DNA of 64,000 nucleotides from Trichormus sp. NMC-1 (GCF_001858025.1 NZ_LZQD01000001.1:1507151-1571150), one strand, 5' to 3'; counted from the stretch's first letter, positions 1 through 9,115 are shown. The notes: generated from the letters alone by a model not told the origin. Program-made: numbers and translations.

Positions 1-1992
1 GTGACATCAGGAATGATAACAAGAGAAATTCCTTTAGATAAATTTCCCACACCGGCAGAATTATGGCAACGTTACTGTAAATGGCGAAATATTGATGATG
101 AATTACAGCCCATTGTGACTCAAAGTTATTATGATGATGGCAGTGGTAAATCACCCCGTTATTATCAACAGATTGCCATTAATAGAACTGTAGAAGCCAT
201 TGCTAAAGGTGAAAACAGGATATTATTAGTTATGGCTACTGGCACGGGTAAAACCTTCACAGCCTTTCAAATTATTTGGCGGTTATGGAAATCTAAAACC
301 AAGACGAGAATCTTATTTTTAGCAGATAGAAATATTCTCATAGACCAAACTAAAACCAACGACTTTAAACCTTTTGGTTCTGCTATGACGAAAATAACTA
401 AACGTCAAGTAGATAAATCCTATGAAATTTATTTAGCCCTATATCAAGGTGTATCAGGAACAGAAGAAGCGAAAAATATTTATAAACAATTCTCTAGGGG
501 ATTTTTTGATTTAATTGTCATTGATGAATGTCATCGCGGTAGCGCGGCTGATGATTCCGCATGGCGAGAAATTTTAGAATACTTTTCTGCGGCTACTCAA
601 ATCGGTTTAACAGCTACACCCAAGGAAACTAAAGAGGTTTCTAACATAGATTATTTTGGCGAACCAATTTATATTTATTCTCTCAAACAAGGGATAGAAG
701 ATGGATTTTTAGCTCCTTATAAAGTTGTCAGAATTGATATTGATAAAGATTTAGAAGGCTGGCAACCAGCACCAGGAGAATTAGATAAATATTATCAATT
801 AATTGAAGATAAACTTTACACCCACAAAGATATTAACCGCACATTGGTATTAGAAAATCGAGATATCTTAGTTGCTAAAAAGATTACCGAATTTCTCAAA
901 GCTACCAACCGATTTGATAAAACTATTGTTTTCTGTGAAGATATAGATCACGCCGAAAGAATGCGCTGTGCCTTAATTAATGAAAATAGTGATTTAGTTT
1001 CCCAAAATCGTAAATATATTATGCGAATTACGGGAGATGATGAACAGGGAAAAGCGGAATTAGATAATTTTATTTTACCAGAAAGTTCCTATCCAGTCAT
1101 TGTGACAACTTCTAAATTAATGACTACAGGAATAGATGCCCAAACCTGTAAATTAATTGTTTTAGATAAAAACATTGGTTCAATGACAGAGTTTAAACAA
1201 ATTATTGGGAGAGGGACAAGAATTAATGAAGAATTTGATAAAACATATTTCACAATTATAGATTTTAAAAAGGCGACTAAAAAGTTTGATGACCCAGATT
1301 TTGATGGTGAACCTGTACAAATATATGAACCAAAAACAGGGGAGTCTCCCGTACCTCCAGATGATGATGATGGTAGTACAGATAATGGAAATAATATTGA
1401 TGATTTACCTGAAAAATCAGGACAAAAGCGAGTTAAATTTGTACCTGTAGATGTGGATGTTAATATAATTTCTGAAAGGACACTTTATCGTAGTAAAGAT
1501 GGTAAATTAATCACCGAATCTATTAAAGACTATACTCGGAAAACTGTCCAACAAGAATTTACGACTTTAGATAAATTTCTGCGTCGTTGGAATGCAGCAG
1601 AACAGAAACAAGCTATTATTCAAGAATTGAATGAACAGGGAATTTTATTAGAAGCATTAGCACAGGAAGTTGGCAAAGATTTTGACCCTTTTGATTTAAT
1701 TTGTCATGTAGCTTTTGACCAACCTGCATTAAGTCGTAAAGAACGGGCTAAAAAGGTACGTCAGCGTGATTATTTTCATAAATATAGTGAAAAAGCCCGT
1801 GCGGTTATAGATGGACTTTTAGATAAATATGCAGATGAGGGGATTGAAAATATTGAAAATATAAATGATTTAAGAGTGCAACCGTTTGATAAGATAGGTA
1901 CGCCTATAGAAATTGTCAATTTATTTGGTAATAAACAAAAGTATTTAGAAGCATTACAGGAGTTAAAAAATCAACTTTATATGGCATCATAA
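1..1992 (+). CDS. hsdR: Type I restriction enzyme R subunit (HsdR), 5'-truncated by window edge
   Basis: This is the motor part of a type I restriction endonuclease, which translocates DNA by ATP hydrolysis and cuts it far from the HsdS recognition site. The reading frame is open from base 1, so the true start lies upstream and the N-terminal nuclease domain of the family is not visible. SF2 helicase motifs are clear: ATGTGKT near residue 80, DECH near 175, GLTATP near 202, and a motif VI region with IIGRGTRI near 401. The C-terminal third, after a low-complexity acidic linker rich in Asp, is the usual HsdM/HsdS-binding part. hsdM and hsdS follow on the same strand after a 0.5-kb repeat-rich gap. 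The assignment is firm; only the N-terminus is unknown. Confidence 0.93.
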   Translation: MTSGMITREIPLDKFPTPAELWQRYCKWRNIDDELQPIVTQSYYDDGSGKSPRYYQQIAINRTVEAIAKGENRILLVMATGTGKTFTAFQIIWRLWKSKTKTRILFLADRNILIDQTKTNDFKPFGSAMTKITKRQVDKSYEIYLALYQGVSGTEEAKNIYKQFSRGFFDLIVIDECHRGSAADDSAWREILEYFSAATQIGLTATPKETKEVSNIDYFGEPIYIYSLKQGIEDGFLAPYKVVRIDIDKDLEGWQPAPGELDKYYQLIEDKLYTHKDINRTLVLENRDILVAKKITEFLKATNRFDKTIVFCEDIDHAERMRCALINENSDLVSQNRKYIMRITGDDEQGKAELDNFILPESSYPVIVTTSKLMTTGIDAQTCKLIVLDKNIGSMTEFKQIIGRGTRINEEFDKTYFTIIDFKKATKKFDDPDFDGEPVQIYEPKTGESPVPPDDDDGSTDNGNNIDDLPEKSGQKRVKFVPVDVDVNIISERTLYRSKDGKLITESIKDYTRKTVQQEFTTLDKFLRRWNAAEQKQAIIQELNEQGILLEALAQEVGKDFDPFDLICHVAFDQPALSRKERAKKVRQRDYFHKYSEKARAVIDGLLDKYADEGIENIENINDLRVQPFDKIGTPIEIVNLFGNKQKYLEALQELKNQLYMAS

Positions 1993-2000
1993 TTCTGTCA

Positions 2001-2040
2001 GAATCAGGATGTCCAGGATTTCAGGATTTACAGGATAAAA
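2001..2040 (+). repeat. 40-bp direct repeat after hsdR (pairs with 5690-5729)
   Basis: The 40 bases just downstream of the hsdR stop recur just downstream of the hsdS stop with two mismatches (GAATCAGGAT, then a run of AGGATTT units). The two copies therefore bracket the hsdM-hsdS block in direct orientation. Confidence 0.85.
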
Positions 2041-2070
2041 CAGGAATTTTATCTTCCATACTCTGTATTT

Positions 2071-2331
2071 CTCGTTTCCATACTCTGTATGGGAATGAAT
2101 TTTAAAGGCTCTGCCTTTAATTGTATCAGAGGTAGAACCTTTTGATAGCATTCCCAGTCTCTAACTGGGAACGAGATATAACGAACCACAGAGGCACAGA
2201 GTTCACAGAGAAATAAGAGTTCCTTGTTCCCATACTCTGTATGGGAATGAATTTTAAAGGCTCTGCCTTCAATGATACTAGAGGTAGAACCTCTTGATAG
2301 CATTCCCAGTCTCTGACTGGGAACGAGATAA
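2071..2331 (+). repeat. Two tandem copies of a dispersed palindromic repeat (GGGAACGAG family)
   Basis: Copies at about 2071-2177 and 2225-2331 share an ordered set of small hairpins: TTCCCA...TGGGAA, AAGGCTCTGCCTT, AGGTAGAACCT, and a terminal CCCAGTCTCT-ACTGGGAACGAG. Further members lie at 25661-25720 and 26544-26604. The minus-strand open frame through here is an accident of the repeat and is not a gene. Confidence 0.8.
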
Positions 2332-2372
2332 CGAGATAACTGGGAACGAGATAATAAATAAAACAAAAAAAT

Positions 2373-2421
2373 AGTCGGTTTTAACCGACTTTAGCTTTGA
2401 GACAGGGAATTTATTCCCTGG
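2373..2421 (+). repeat. Double-hairpin element, copy 1
   Basis: An 18-nt palindrome (AGTCGGTTTTAACCGACT), a linker TTAGCTTTGAGAC, and a second palindrome (AGGGAATTTATTCCCT). The same architecture with different but still complementary stems occurs at 46062-46109, 46168-46217 and 46740-46791. Confidence 0.75.
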
Positions 2422-2429
2422 CTGTCTGG

Positions 2430-2481
2430 GAACGAAACCCAACATAAACAACCTGTTGAAATGTTGGGTTTCACTTCGTTC
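2430..2481. repeat. Inverted repeat AACCCAACA/TGTTGGGTT upstream of hsdM
   Basis: GAACGAAACCCAACAT at 2430-2445 pairs with ATGTTGGGTTTC...TTCGTTC at 2461-2481. A related hairpin follows the sugar-binding-protein gene at 25381-25437. It overlaps an in-frame upstream ATG at 2456, which argues that hsdM starts at 2528 and not there. Confidence 0.7.
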
Positions 2482-2527
2482 TACCCAACCTACGTGTATA
2501 ATACAAAAACTCTATCTTTATCAACAA

Positions 2528-3976
2528 ATGTCAATCAGTACCACAATTAAAACTATTCAAGATATTATGCGTAAAGACGCGGGTGTGGATGGTGATGCCC
2601 AGCGTATTAGTCAATTAGTATGGATGATTTTTCTGAAGATTTTTGACGACAGAGAAGCCGAATATGAACTGTTAGATGATAATTACCATTCTCCCATTCC
2701 AGAGGCTTTAAGGTGGCGCAATTGGGCTACAGACTCCGAAGGAATGACGGGGGATACTTTACTTGATTTTGTGGATAATGTTTTATTCAAAACTTTAAAA
2801 GACGAGAATACCTATCAAGATAAAAACCCTCGCGGGTTTGTGATTAAGGCTGTGTTTGAGGATGCCTATAATTATATGAAAAATGGCACTCTTATCCGGC
2901 AAGTAATTAATAAATTAAACGAAATTGATTTTAATAGTTCTCAAGATAGGCATTTATTTGGCGATATTTATGAACAAATTCTCCGGGATTTACAAAGCGC
3001 GGGTAATGCGGGGGAATATTACACTCCCCGCGCTGTAACTCAGTTTATGGTGGATATGATAGATCCTAAATTGGGTGAAAGAATTTTAGACCCGGCTTGC
3101 GGTACGGGAGGTTTTTTAACTTGCGCTTTGGAACATATTAAAAATAAATATGTAAAAACTTCAGATGATAGCGAAAAATTACATAAATTAATTAGAGGTG
3201 TGGAGAAAAAACCCCTGCCTCATTTATTATGTATGACTAATATGTTATTGCATGGTGTGGAAGTGCCGGCGATAAGTCATGATAATACTTTATCTCGACC
3301 TTTGCGAGATTATAAACCTAGTGATAGGGTAAACGTAATTATTACTAATCCGCCTTTTGGTGGTATGGAAGAAGATGGAATTGAGTCTGGTTTTCCGGCT
3401 ACTTTCCGCACTAAAGAAACGGCTGATTTATTTTTATTATTGATTAGTCATTTATTGCAAGATGGGGGACGGGGTGGTATTGTTTTACCAGATGGAACTT
3501 TATTTGGTGAAGGTGTGAAAACCCGCATTAAAGAAAAGTTGTTAGAGGAGTGTAATTTACATACTATTGTCCGTTTACCGAATGGGGTTTTTAGTCCTTA
3601 TACTGGCATTAAAACTAATTTATTATTCTTTACTAAAGGTCAACCAACTCAAGAGATTTGGTATTATGAACACCCCTATCCACCGGGTTATAAGTCCTAC
3701 TCGAAAACTAAGCCGATTAGAATTGAAGAATTTGCACCGGAGAAGGCTTGGTGGGAGAATAGAGAAGAATCTGAATTTGCTTGGAAAGTTCCTATCCAGG
3801 TGATTAAGGATAATGGATATAATTTAGATATTAAAAATCCGCACACGGTTGATTTTGAACATCGAGATGTAGCGGAAATGTTGGAAGAATATGCGAGTCT
3901 TTTAGATGATTTGGGTGAAACTCGCAATAGTTTAAAACAGGAATTGATGACGGCTTTAGGGGGTGAATTTGTATGA
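2528..3976 (+). CDS. hsdM: Type I DNA methyltransferase M subunit (HsdM)
   Basis: N6-adenine methyltransferase of the type I complex, about 482 residues. The N-terminal HsdM helical domain begins MSISTTIKTIQDIMRKDAG. The SAM-binding motif DPACGTGGF is near residues 188-196, preceded by the family's YYTPR near 164, and the catalytic NPPFGG is near 274. The frame extends upstream to an ATG at 2456, but those 24 residues come from a palindromic repeat, so 2528 is preferred. The stop overlaps the hsdS start by 4 bp (ATGA), the usual sign of translational coupling. All catalytic motifs look intact. Confidence 0.94.
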   Translation: MSISTTIKTIQDIMRKDAGVDGDAQRISQLVWMIFLKIFDDREAEYELLDDNYHSPIPEALRWRNWATDSEGMTGDTLLDFVDNVLFKTLKDENTYQDKNPRGFVIKAVFEDAYNYMKNGTLIRQVINKLNEIDFNSSQDRHLFGDIYEQILRDLQSAGNAGEYYTPRAVTQFMVDMIDPKLGERILDPACGTGGFLTCALEHIKNKYVKTSDDSEKLHKLIRGVEKKPLPHLLCMTNMLLHGVEVPAISHDNTLSRPLRDYKPSDRVNVIITNPPFGGMEEDGIESGFPATFRTKETADLFLLLISHLLQDGGRGGIVLPDGTLFGEGVKTRIKEKLLEECNLHTIVRLPNGVFSPYTGIKTNLLFFTKGQPTQEIWYYEHPYPPGYKSYSKTKPIRIEEFAPEKAWWENREESEFAWKVPIQVIKDNGYNLDIKNPHTVDFEHRDVAEMLEEYASLLDDLGETRNSLKQELMTALGGEFV

Positions 3977-5682
3977 AGTTAGAAACGTTTTTTGAGCATT
4001 TTGATTTGTTGGCTGAAGCGCCTAATGGTGTGCAGAAGTTACGAGAATTGATTTTAGATTTAGCGGTGAGGGGTAAGTTAGTTTCGCAAGATGCAAATGA
4101 TGAACCTGCGGCGGTTTTGTTGGAAAGGATTAAGAAAGAAAAGGAAAAGTTAGTTAAGGAAGGAAAATTTCAAATAACGAAGAATACTTTAACTAAAGTT
4201 GATTATGATCATTTACCATTTTCAATACCAGATAACTGGGAATGGTCTTATTTAGATGATATTGCTATTATTGCAAGAGGCGGTTCTCCTAGACCAATAA
4301 AGTTATTTTTAACAGAAGATTCATCAGGAATAAATTGGATAAAAATAGGTGACACAGATAAAAAATCTATGTTTATTACTCATACAAAAGAGAAGATTAT
4401 TAGGGAAGGACTAACGAAAACTCGAATGGTATTTCCTAACGATTTAATCCTTTCTAATTCAATGAGTTATGGTCATCCCTTTATCCTAAAAATACAAGGA
4501 TGTATTCATGACGGATGGTTACTGATTCGTACACCTGAAAATCTTGTTTATAAAGAGTTTCTTTATTATATGTTTTTATCGGATTATACCAAAAAAGTAT
4601 TTAGTGAAGCAGCCGCCGGTGGAGTCGTTCAAAATCTTAATGCAGACAAAGTGAGGTCTTTATTATTTCCATTTCCCCCACTTAATGAACAAAAACGCAT
4701 AGTTACCAAAGTAGATGAATTAATGAAACTATGCGACGAATTAGAAGCACGTCAAAAAAAGAAACGGGAAACCCGCATATTAATAAATAATGCAGCATTA
4801 AACAAACTCCTCACTGCTGACACACCAGAGACTTTCACCAAAAATTGGCAACGCATTGGCGATAATTTTGACATTCTCTACAGTGCGCCAGAAAATATTG
4901 GTAAATTGCGTCAAGCTATTCTCCAACTCGCTGTTATGGGTAAGCTAGTACCGCAAGATGCAAATGATGAACCTGCGGCGGTTTTGTTGGAGAGAATTAA
5001 GAAAGAAAAGGAACGATTAATTAAGGAAGGGAAGATTAAAAAAGAGAAATCATTAACTGAAATTAAAAATGATGAAATACCTTATGATTTACCTAAAGGG
5101 TGGGAGTGGGAAAGGGTAACTAATCTTTGTAAATATATAGTAGATTGTTTACATAGCACTCCTGAATTTATTACTGATGGTAAACTTTGTATTGATACAA
5201 CCTGTTTAAACCAGGGCGAAATTCTATTTCATAAAATTAGAAAAGTTTCTGAAGAAACATTTTTGGAAAGAATTAGAAGGCTTCAACCCCTAGCTGGCGA
5301 TATCTTATTTTCAAGAGAAGGAACTATAGGATTATCTATAATTGTTCCAGAGGGATTAGAAATATGTTTAGGCCAAAGAATGATGATGTTTAGAACTTTC
5401 CGTTGGCTTATACCTGAATATTTTAGATATGTTTTAATTTCCAAAATGTTTGTTAATCAATGGGAAAAAAAATTGATAGGGACAGCAGCCCGTCATATAA
5501 ATATTGGTGATATCAAGAAAATGATAATACCTTTTCCACCTGTTAATGAACAAAAACGCATTGTTTCCAAAGTAGATAAATTAATGAAACTATGTGATGA
5601 ACTAGAAACCAAACTAACACAAACTCAAACAGAGAGCGAAAAAATCATCAATGCTGCTGTCAAACAATTATTAACGGTGTAG
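3973..5682 (+). CDS. hsdS: Type I restriction specificity subunit (HsdS)
   Basis: Sequence-recognition subunit with two target recognition domains. It has two half-repeats: an N-terminal block with LAVRGKLVSQDANDEPAA (about residues 30-48) recurs in the middle as LAVMGKLVPQDANDEPAA. The conserved coiled-coil boundary PPLNEQKRIVTKVDELMKLC near residue 235 recurs near the C-terminus as PPVNEQKRIVSKVDKLMKLC. TRD1 occupies roughly residues 75-230 and TRD2 roughly 375-520. The DNA of the half-repeats is nearly identical (around 4089 and 4957), which would favour TRD exchange. A 122-bp piece of TRD2 (5197-5318) is present a second time at 7942-8063. Two different TRDs imply a bipartite target, which cannot be read from the sequence. 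Confidence 0.94.
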   Translation: MKLETFFEHFDLLAEAPNGVQKLRELILDLAVRGKLVSQDANDEPAAVLLERIKKEKEKLVKEGKFQITKNTLTKVDYDHLPFSIPDNWEWSYLDDIAIIARGGSPRPIKLFLTEDSSGINWIKIGDTDKKSMFITHTKEKIIREGLTKTRMVFPNDLILSNSMSYGHPFILKIQGCIHDGWLLIRTPENLVYKEFLYYMFLSDYTKKVFSEAAAGGVVQNLNADKVRSLLFPFPPLNEQKRIVTKVDELMKLCDELEARQKKKRETRILINNAALNKLLTADTPETFTKNWQRIGDNFDILYSAPENIGKLRQAILQLAVMGKLVPQDANDEPAAVLLERIKKEKERLIKEGKIKKEKSLTEIKNDEIPYDLPKGWEWERVTNLCKYIVDCLHSTPEFITDGKLCIDTTCLNQGEILFHKIRKVSEETFLERIRRLQPLAGDILFSREGTIGLSIIVPEGLEICLGQRMMMFRTFRWLIPEYFRYVLISKMFVNQWEKKLIGTAARHINIGDIKKMIIPFPPVNEQKRIVSKVDKLMKLCDELETKLTQTQTESEKIINAAVKQLLTV

Positions 5683-5689
5683 TTTGTCT

Positions 5690-5729
5690 GAATCAGGATA
5701 TCCAGGATTTAAGGATTTACAGGATAAAA
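5690..5729 (+). repeat. 40-bp direct repeat after hsdS (pairs with 2001-2040)
   Basis: It matches 38 of 40 bases of the copy after hsdR and ends in the same TTTACAGGATAAAA. Confidence 0.85.
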
Positions 5730-5822
5730 ATAGGAGTTTCATTACAATTAACTGTTATCTGAGATTCAGAATAGAATAAGATATATACAGCAAATTCTCA
5801 TCCTCCCACCCCAGAAACCACC

Positions 5823-6053
5823 ATGACACAAATTACCCTTTCCGAACTCCCCCAAACCGTGCAAACCTTAATTAACCAAGCTAAAAAAACAGGTGAACCC
5901 CTAACCATCACAGAAAATGGTATTCCCTTGGCTATCATTTCTCCTATTAAGAAAAAATCCCTTCTGCAAACACTTTCCACCCTTGAACCACTAGACGAAG
6001 ATTTTGCAGATGTAGATGCAGAACTATTACCTTTAGATGATATCGAGTTTTAA
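5823..6053 (+). CDS. Phd/YefM-family antitoxin
   Basis: Small acidic protein of 76 residues with the Phd/YefM pattern: a short DNA-binding N-terminus (ITLSELPQTVQTLINQAKKTGEPLTI, then ENGIPLAIISP) and an acidic C-terminal tail that would wrap the toxin. It sits 2 bp upstream of a PIN-domain gene, the standard antitoxin-first order. In such pairs the antitoxin, alone or with the toxin, represses its own promoter. The pair follows the restriction locus directly, a common place for addiction modules that stabilise mobile defence genes (inference). Confidence 0.88.
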   Translation: MTQITLSELPQTVQTLINQAKKTGEPLTITENGIPLAIISPIKKKSLLQTLSTLEPLDEDFADVDAELLPLDDIEF

Positions 6054-6055
6054 CC

Positions 6056-6466
6056 ATGAGTTATTTATATTTATTAGATACAAACATCCTTTCTGAACTC
6101 ATCAAAAATCCCAGAGGTGTAATATTTTCCAAAATTCAAGAAGTAGGAGAAGATAAAATTTGTACAAGTATTATTGTAGCTTGTGAGTCAAGATTTGGAG
6201 CGCGAAAGAAAAATTCCCCAAAACTGATAGAAAAACTAGAAGTAATTTTGGATAGCATAGAAATACTACCCCTTATTCATCCTATTGAGGAATATTACGC
6301 AGAAATTCGTACTTATTTAGAACAACAAGGAACACCCATAGGTAGTAATGATTTATTAATTGCTGCCCATGCAATAAGTTTAAATCTAACCGTAATTACA
6401 AACAATGTCCGTGAGTTTTCCCGTGTTCCTAATTTGAAGGTTGAAAACTGGCTAAACACCAATTAA
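6056..6466 (+). CDS. PIN-domain ribonuclease toxin (VapC-like)
   Basis: 136-residue PIN-fold RNase, toxin of the module with the preceding Phd/YefM-type gene. The acidic metal-binding residues of the fold are in place: Asp in LLDTNILSEL (near 8, with Glu near 14), Glu in ACESRFGA, Asp in GSNDLLIAAHA, and the late NNVREFSRV segment. PIN toxins of this family cut tRNA or rRNA; the target here cannot be predicted. Length is normal and no damage is seen, so the module is probably functional. Confidence 0.9.
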   Translation: MSYLYLLDTNILSELIKNPRGVIFSKIQEVGEDKICTSIIVACESRFGARKKNSPKLIEKLEVILDSIEILPLIHPIEEYYAEIRTYLEQQGTPIGSNDLLIAAHAISLNLTVITNNVREFSRVPNLKVENWLNTN

Positions 6467-6528
6467 AAAAGATACTGAGTTATTTGATCAACTGCTAAAA
6501 GTAGAGACTAAAAATCACCACATATGCT

Positions 6529-7140
6529 CTACTTCTGCGGCCAACGCCAGTTATACCGATTCCATTCATAGATACCTTGAATCTCATACTCAGTGCCATT
6601 AAAAAACCGAATCAGACAACTAGTAAAGACTTCATCACCATCGCTAATTTCATCAACCTTAATCACCATACAGGGAAACCATTCCCGCTCATAGGAATCA
6701 TCCTCTGGTATCCATTCCCACAGTGCATTAGACACTTCAATGCGATCGCCTATTCTTAACTGTAGCGCTTCTTCAAAATAGGAATATTTATCAAAATGGT
6801 ATGATTCCACCCGATTCAACCACTGTAAACCATAGCGATCGCGGATAAATTGCACTTTTCCCGAATCTTGTCCCAAAAGCCAGTCGTTCAGCAATTGCAC
6901 CTTCCAAGTGCGGTTTTGTTTTTCCTCTGCTTTGACAAACTGTAAAAACGCTTCTAACTCCTCTGATGTCAGTTCGTCCAAAGGATTGGCAGCATCTGAT
7001 ACCCTAGAAGTTGAATCTCTCTGAATTTGCTCAACTAGTTGTAGTAATATTTGTTTTTGTATATCAGTGAGAGGACAGCGGGCTGCATCACAACGGCTAA
7101 AAGCTGTTTGCAAGGCTGCTTCAATCTCATCTGGATTCAT
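6529..7140 (-). CDS. Conserved hypothetical protein, 203 aa
   Basis: Function not recognised. The protein is soluble, with a Cys-containing helical N-terminus (FSRCDAARCPLTDIQKQILLQL), a Ser/Asp-rich middle, and a Trp-rich C-terminal half (RIGDRIEVSNALWEWIP, WRWPQK) with a look of small beta domains. No membrane segment or signal peptide is seen. Codon use and two HIP1 sites inside the gene suit a resident chromosomal gene. It is transcribed towards the toxin-antitoxin pair, and its own upstream region is a repeat cluster. Confidence 0.7.
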   Translation of the reverse strand: MNPDEIEAALQTAFSRCDAARCPLTDIQKQILLQLVEQIQRDSTSRVSDAANPLDELTSEELEAFLQFVKAEEKQNRTWKVQLLNDWLLGQDSGKVQFIRDRYGLQWLNRVESYHFDKYSYFEEALQLRIGDRIEVSNALWEWIPEDDSYEREWFPCMVIKVDEISDGDEVFTSCLIRFFNGTEYEIQGIYEWNRYNWRWPQK

Positions 7141-7149
7141 AGGGCAATA

Positions 7150-7302
7150 AGTCTCAGAACCTAACCCCCAACCCCTTCCCTACCAGGGAAGGGGAGTAAG
7201 AATCAAAGCCTCGCAATAGCCAAGTTTCTTCATGCCCTACCTATCTATACCTATCTATTGAGATAAAGAGTATAATTTGCAACTTTTCAAACATCCTCTT
7301 AA
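7150..7302. repeat. Repeat cluster: C-rich palindrome, 54-bp duplicate, lone MITE end
   Basis: 7150-7195 carries the CCCCAACCCCTTCC...GGAAGGGG palindrome seen in several intergenic places here. 7213-7266 is identical to 9935-9988 (54 bp). 7281-7302 is a single copy of the terminal sequence (ACTTTTCAAACATCCTCTTAA) that bounds the element at 8489-8700. Confidence 0.75.
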
Positions 7303-7394
7303 ATTCAACTCTTCAATTCTCTAGCAGTAGAATTTAGGGCAAGCCAGGTTAATTAAAAGTTGCGTATAATTTTAATAAAATTACGGTGTCTTCT

Positions 7395-7826
7395 ATGCGA
7401 TCGCGCTCACTCACGCTTATCTTGATTTCTGCCGTTATCGGGTTCCTTTCGTGGGTGTTTACTCCTCCGGCTGTAGCACTTACACAGATTAGACTATTTG
7501 ATATTTCCTCTCATGATTGTCCCCCAGAACTAGCAAAAGGTGCTGTTATTAGTAGCGGTTCAGCAGCAGCTAATTGCTTTCTCGTCACTGGTAAAGCGGA
7601 AAATGGCACTTATAAAACAGTTTACGATGCAGATATCTTTGGACGCATTTATGATGCCAACAACGACCCCATATTACAAAATCGTACCCGTTTAGGTTCT
7701 ATTCCCGAAGTACCTCCAGGCATCAGTGATTTTGAATTAAGAATTTCTGTACCTGCAAATCAGCCCACTCCATTGAAGTTGAAGCAGTTTAAAGCCACTG
7801 GTTTTAGCGGACAAGTTAGGCGTTAA
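7395..7826 (+). CDS. Secreted conserved cyanobacterial protein, about 143 aa
   Basis: The N-terminus is a typical Sec signal peptide (MRSRSLTLILISAVIGFL, then WVFTPPAVA before LTQ), so the mature protein is periplasmic or exported. The remainder begins TQIRLFDISSHDCPPEL and has two Cys (in HDCPPEL and AANCFLV) that could form a disulfide. I recognise the general type as conserved in cyanobacteria but know no function. A GTG three codons upstream (7386) is an alternative start; the ATG at 7395 gives the cleaner signal peptide. It stands alone between repeat clusters. Confidence 0.68.
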   Translation: MRSRSLTLILISAVIGFLSWVFTPPAVALTQIRLFDISSHDCPPELAKGAVISSGSAAANCFLVTGKAENGTYKTVYDADIFGRIYDANNDPILQNRTRLGSIPEVPPGISDFELRISVPANQPTPLKLKQFKATGFSGQVRR

Positions 7827-7941
7827 TAATTAGATAAAAGAAATCTGGGCTAGTTAACCCAGACTTAAAAGCTTTTTAATGTAGAATCAACTGCAAATTT
7901 TAGGTTAGAGTATTCCAAGTAAAAAAATGCTCAATTTGTAG

Positions 7942-8063
7942 ACAACCTGTTTAAACCAGGGCGAAATTCTATTTCATAAAATTAGAAAAGTTTCTGAAGA
8001 AACATTTTTGGAAAGAATTAGAAGGCTTCAACCCCTAGCTGGCGATATCTTATTTTCAAGAGA
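7942..8063 (+). repeat. 122-bp exact copy of an hsdS segment
   Basis: Identical to 5197-5318 inside TRD2 of hsdS, same strand, 2745 bp away. It has no inverted repeats, no target duplication and no transposase. Its right end overwrites the 3' end of the minus-strand yggT gene. The left junction falls in ordinary intergenic sequence. Confidence 0.95.
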
Positions 8064-8315
8064 TACGATCGCTTGCAATCCACTACCTAAAACTTGCAGC
8101 AGTAGGATTGCTACCATTGGAGAAAAATCCATCCCACCCAAAGGGGGAATAACTGAACGGAACAGATTTAGATAAGGATCAGTAATTTGGCTCAAAGCTG
8201 CAAATGGTTGGTTATACCAATTGATTTGCGGGAACCAAGTTAATAAAACTCGAATAATTAGCAAAGAGCTATAAAAGGTAACGAAGGTTGCCAGCGTGTT
8301 AAATAGTAAATACAT
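8028..8315 (-). CDS. YggT-family membrane protein with a patched C-terminus
   Basis: Small membrane protein of the YggT family, starting MYLLFNTLATFVTFY. Two hydrophobic segments flank the family's conserved RVLLTWFPQINWYNQP and DPYLNLFRSVIPPLGG motifs. Members act in membrane organisation, division or osmotic tolerance, depending on the organism. A longer frame (to 8426) is open, but its extra 37 residues are polar and unlike the family. The last residues (SLENKISPARG and stop) are encoded by the hsdS copy at 7942-8063, so the native C-terminal end has been replaced. The membrane core is intact and the protein probably still works. Confidence 0.82.
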   Translation of the reverse strand: MYLLFNTLATFVTFYSSLLIIRVLLTWFPQINWYNQPFAALSQITDPYLNLFRSVIPPLGGMDFSPMVAILLLQVLGSGLQAIVSLENKISPARG

Positions 8316-8488
8316 AGATTCGTTGGTTTCCTGCGAATTGTCAAATGAGGTCTTATGATTGATTTTAATTGAGTCGATGTCGTAGTAACACTTTACAGAA
8401 TTCAAAATCCAAGATTCAAAATCCAAAAAGCTGATTTAACAAGCGTTTCCAGGATTCAAAATAGTTATTTGATTTCCGCCATACTGTC

Positions 8489-8700
8489 TTAGAGGATGTT
8501 TGAAAAGTTTTTAATGTATAAATCAACCCCTCTCCAAACCTCTCCCCGACACGGGAAGAGGCTTTGAAATCCCCATTCCAGTAACAAAAGTTTTTCCTTT
8601 TCCCTCTCCTTGTAGGAGAGGGTTAGGGAGAGGTAGGGAAGGGGGGTTAGGTTTCTCTTGATTATCGGTTTCATCTAATACTTTTCAAACAACCTCTTAA
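8489..8700. mobile_element. MITE-like element with about 20-bp terminal inverted repeats
   Basis: The left end TTAGAGGATGTTTGAAAAGT matches the inverse of the right end (ACTTTTCAAACAACCTCTTAA) with few mismatches. The 212-bp interior is C/G-rich palindromic sequence (CCCTCTCCTTGTAGGAGAGGG and relatives) with no gene. Solo copies of the end sequence occur at 7281-7302 and, diverged, at 28386-28405. No transposase for it is in the window. Confidence 0.65.
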
Positions 8701-8761
8701 TCGTTGAAAATCACAGCCACATCTAGCATAGCTGATGCGTTCACTACGTAACAAAAGTTGT

Positions 8762-9115
8762 TCAAGAGTCTTGGGAAAGACTACGCGGATTTACTGCTTG
8801 CCCTGAACTACCATTGACATTTCCTAACTGGTTACGTACATCATCAATTGTGGCATTGAGTTGGGCAATTTTATCTTCTAGCGATCGCCGTGCTGTTTCC
8901 ATTTCTAAACCTTCATTGGCTGCGGCTCTCATCTGCCGTCTTTTGGCTGTGACTTTATTTCCTTCGATGGTGCCATCCGAGAGTCCTATCTCGTCTTCTG
9001 CTGCCAACTGAGCTTCCCTTCGAGATGCCAGCACTGCACCCAGAATCCCACCCACTACGCCACCAACTAAAGTCCCAACTAAAAAACCACTAGCAAAACC
9101 ATCTCGCTGACTCAT
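8762..9115 (-). CDS. YtxH-like small membrane protein
   Basis: 117 residues with a Gly-rich transmembrane segment near the N-terminus (FLVGTLVGGVVGGILGAVLA), then basic and helical soluble sequence ending in a predicted coiled coil (LEDKIAQLNATIDDVRNQL). This layout is that of YtxH-type proteins, common in cyanobacteria near stress and envelope genes; no precise role is known. It lies between upp and yggT on the same strand, but the MITE separates it from yggT. The start follows a plain leader (MSQRDGFASG), so the ATG is probably correct. Confidence 0.72.
   Translation of the reverse strand: MSQRDGFASGFLVGTLVGGVVGGILGAVLASRREAQLAAEDEIGLSDGTIEGNKVTAKRRQMRAAANEGLEMETARRSLEDKIAQLNATIDDVRNQLGNVNGSSGQAVNPRSLSQDS

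Noticed and set aside
2049-2366. Minus-strand 105-codon open frame
   Set aside because: Translated palindromic repeats; the two halves repeat each other and have no protein-like character.
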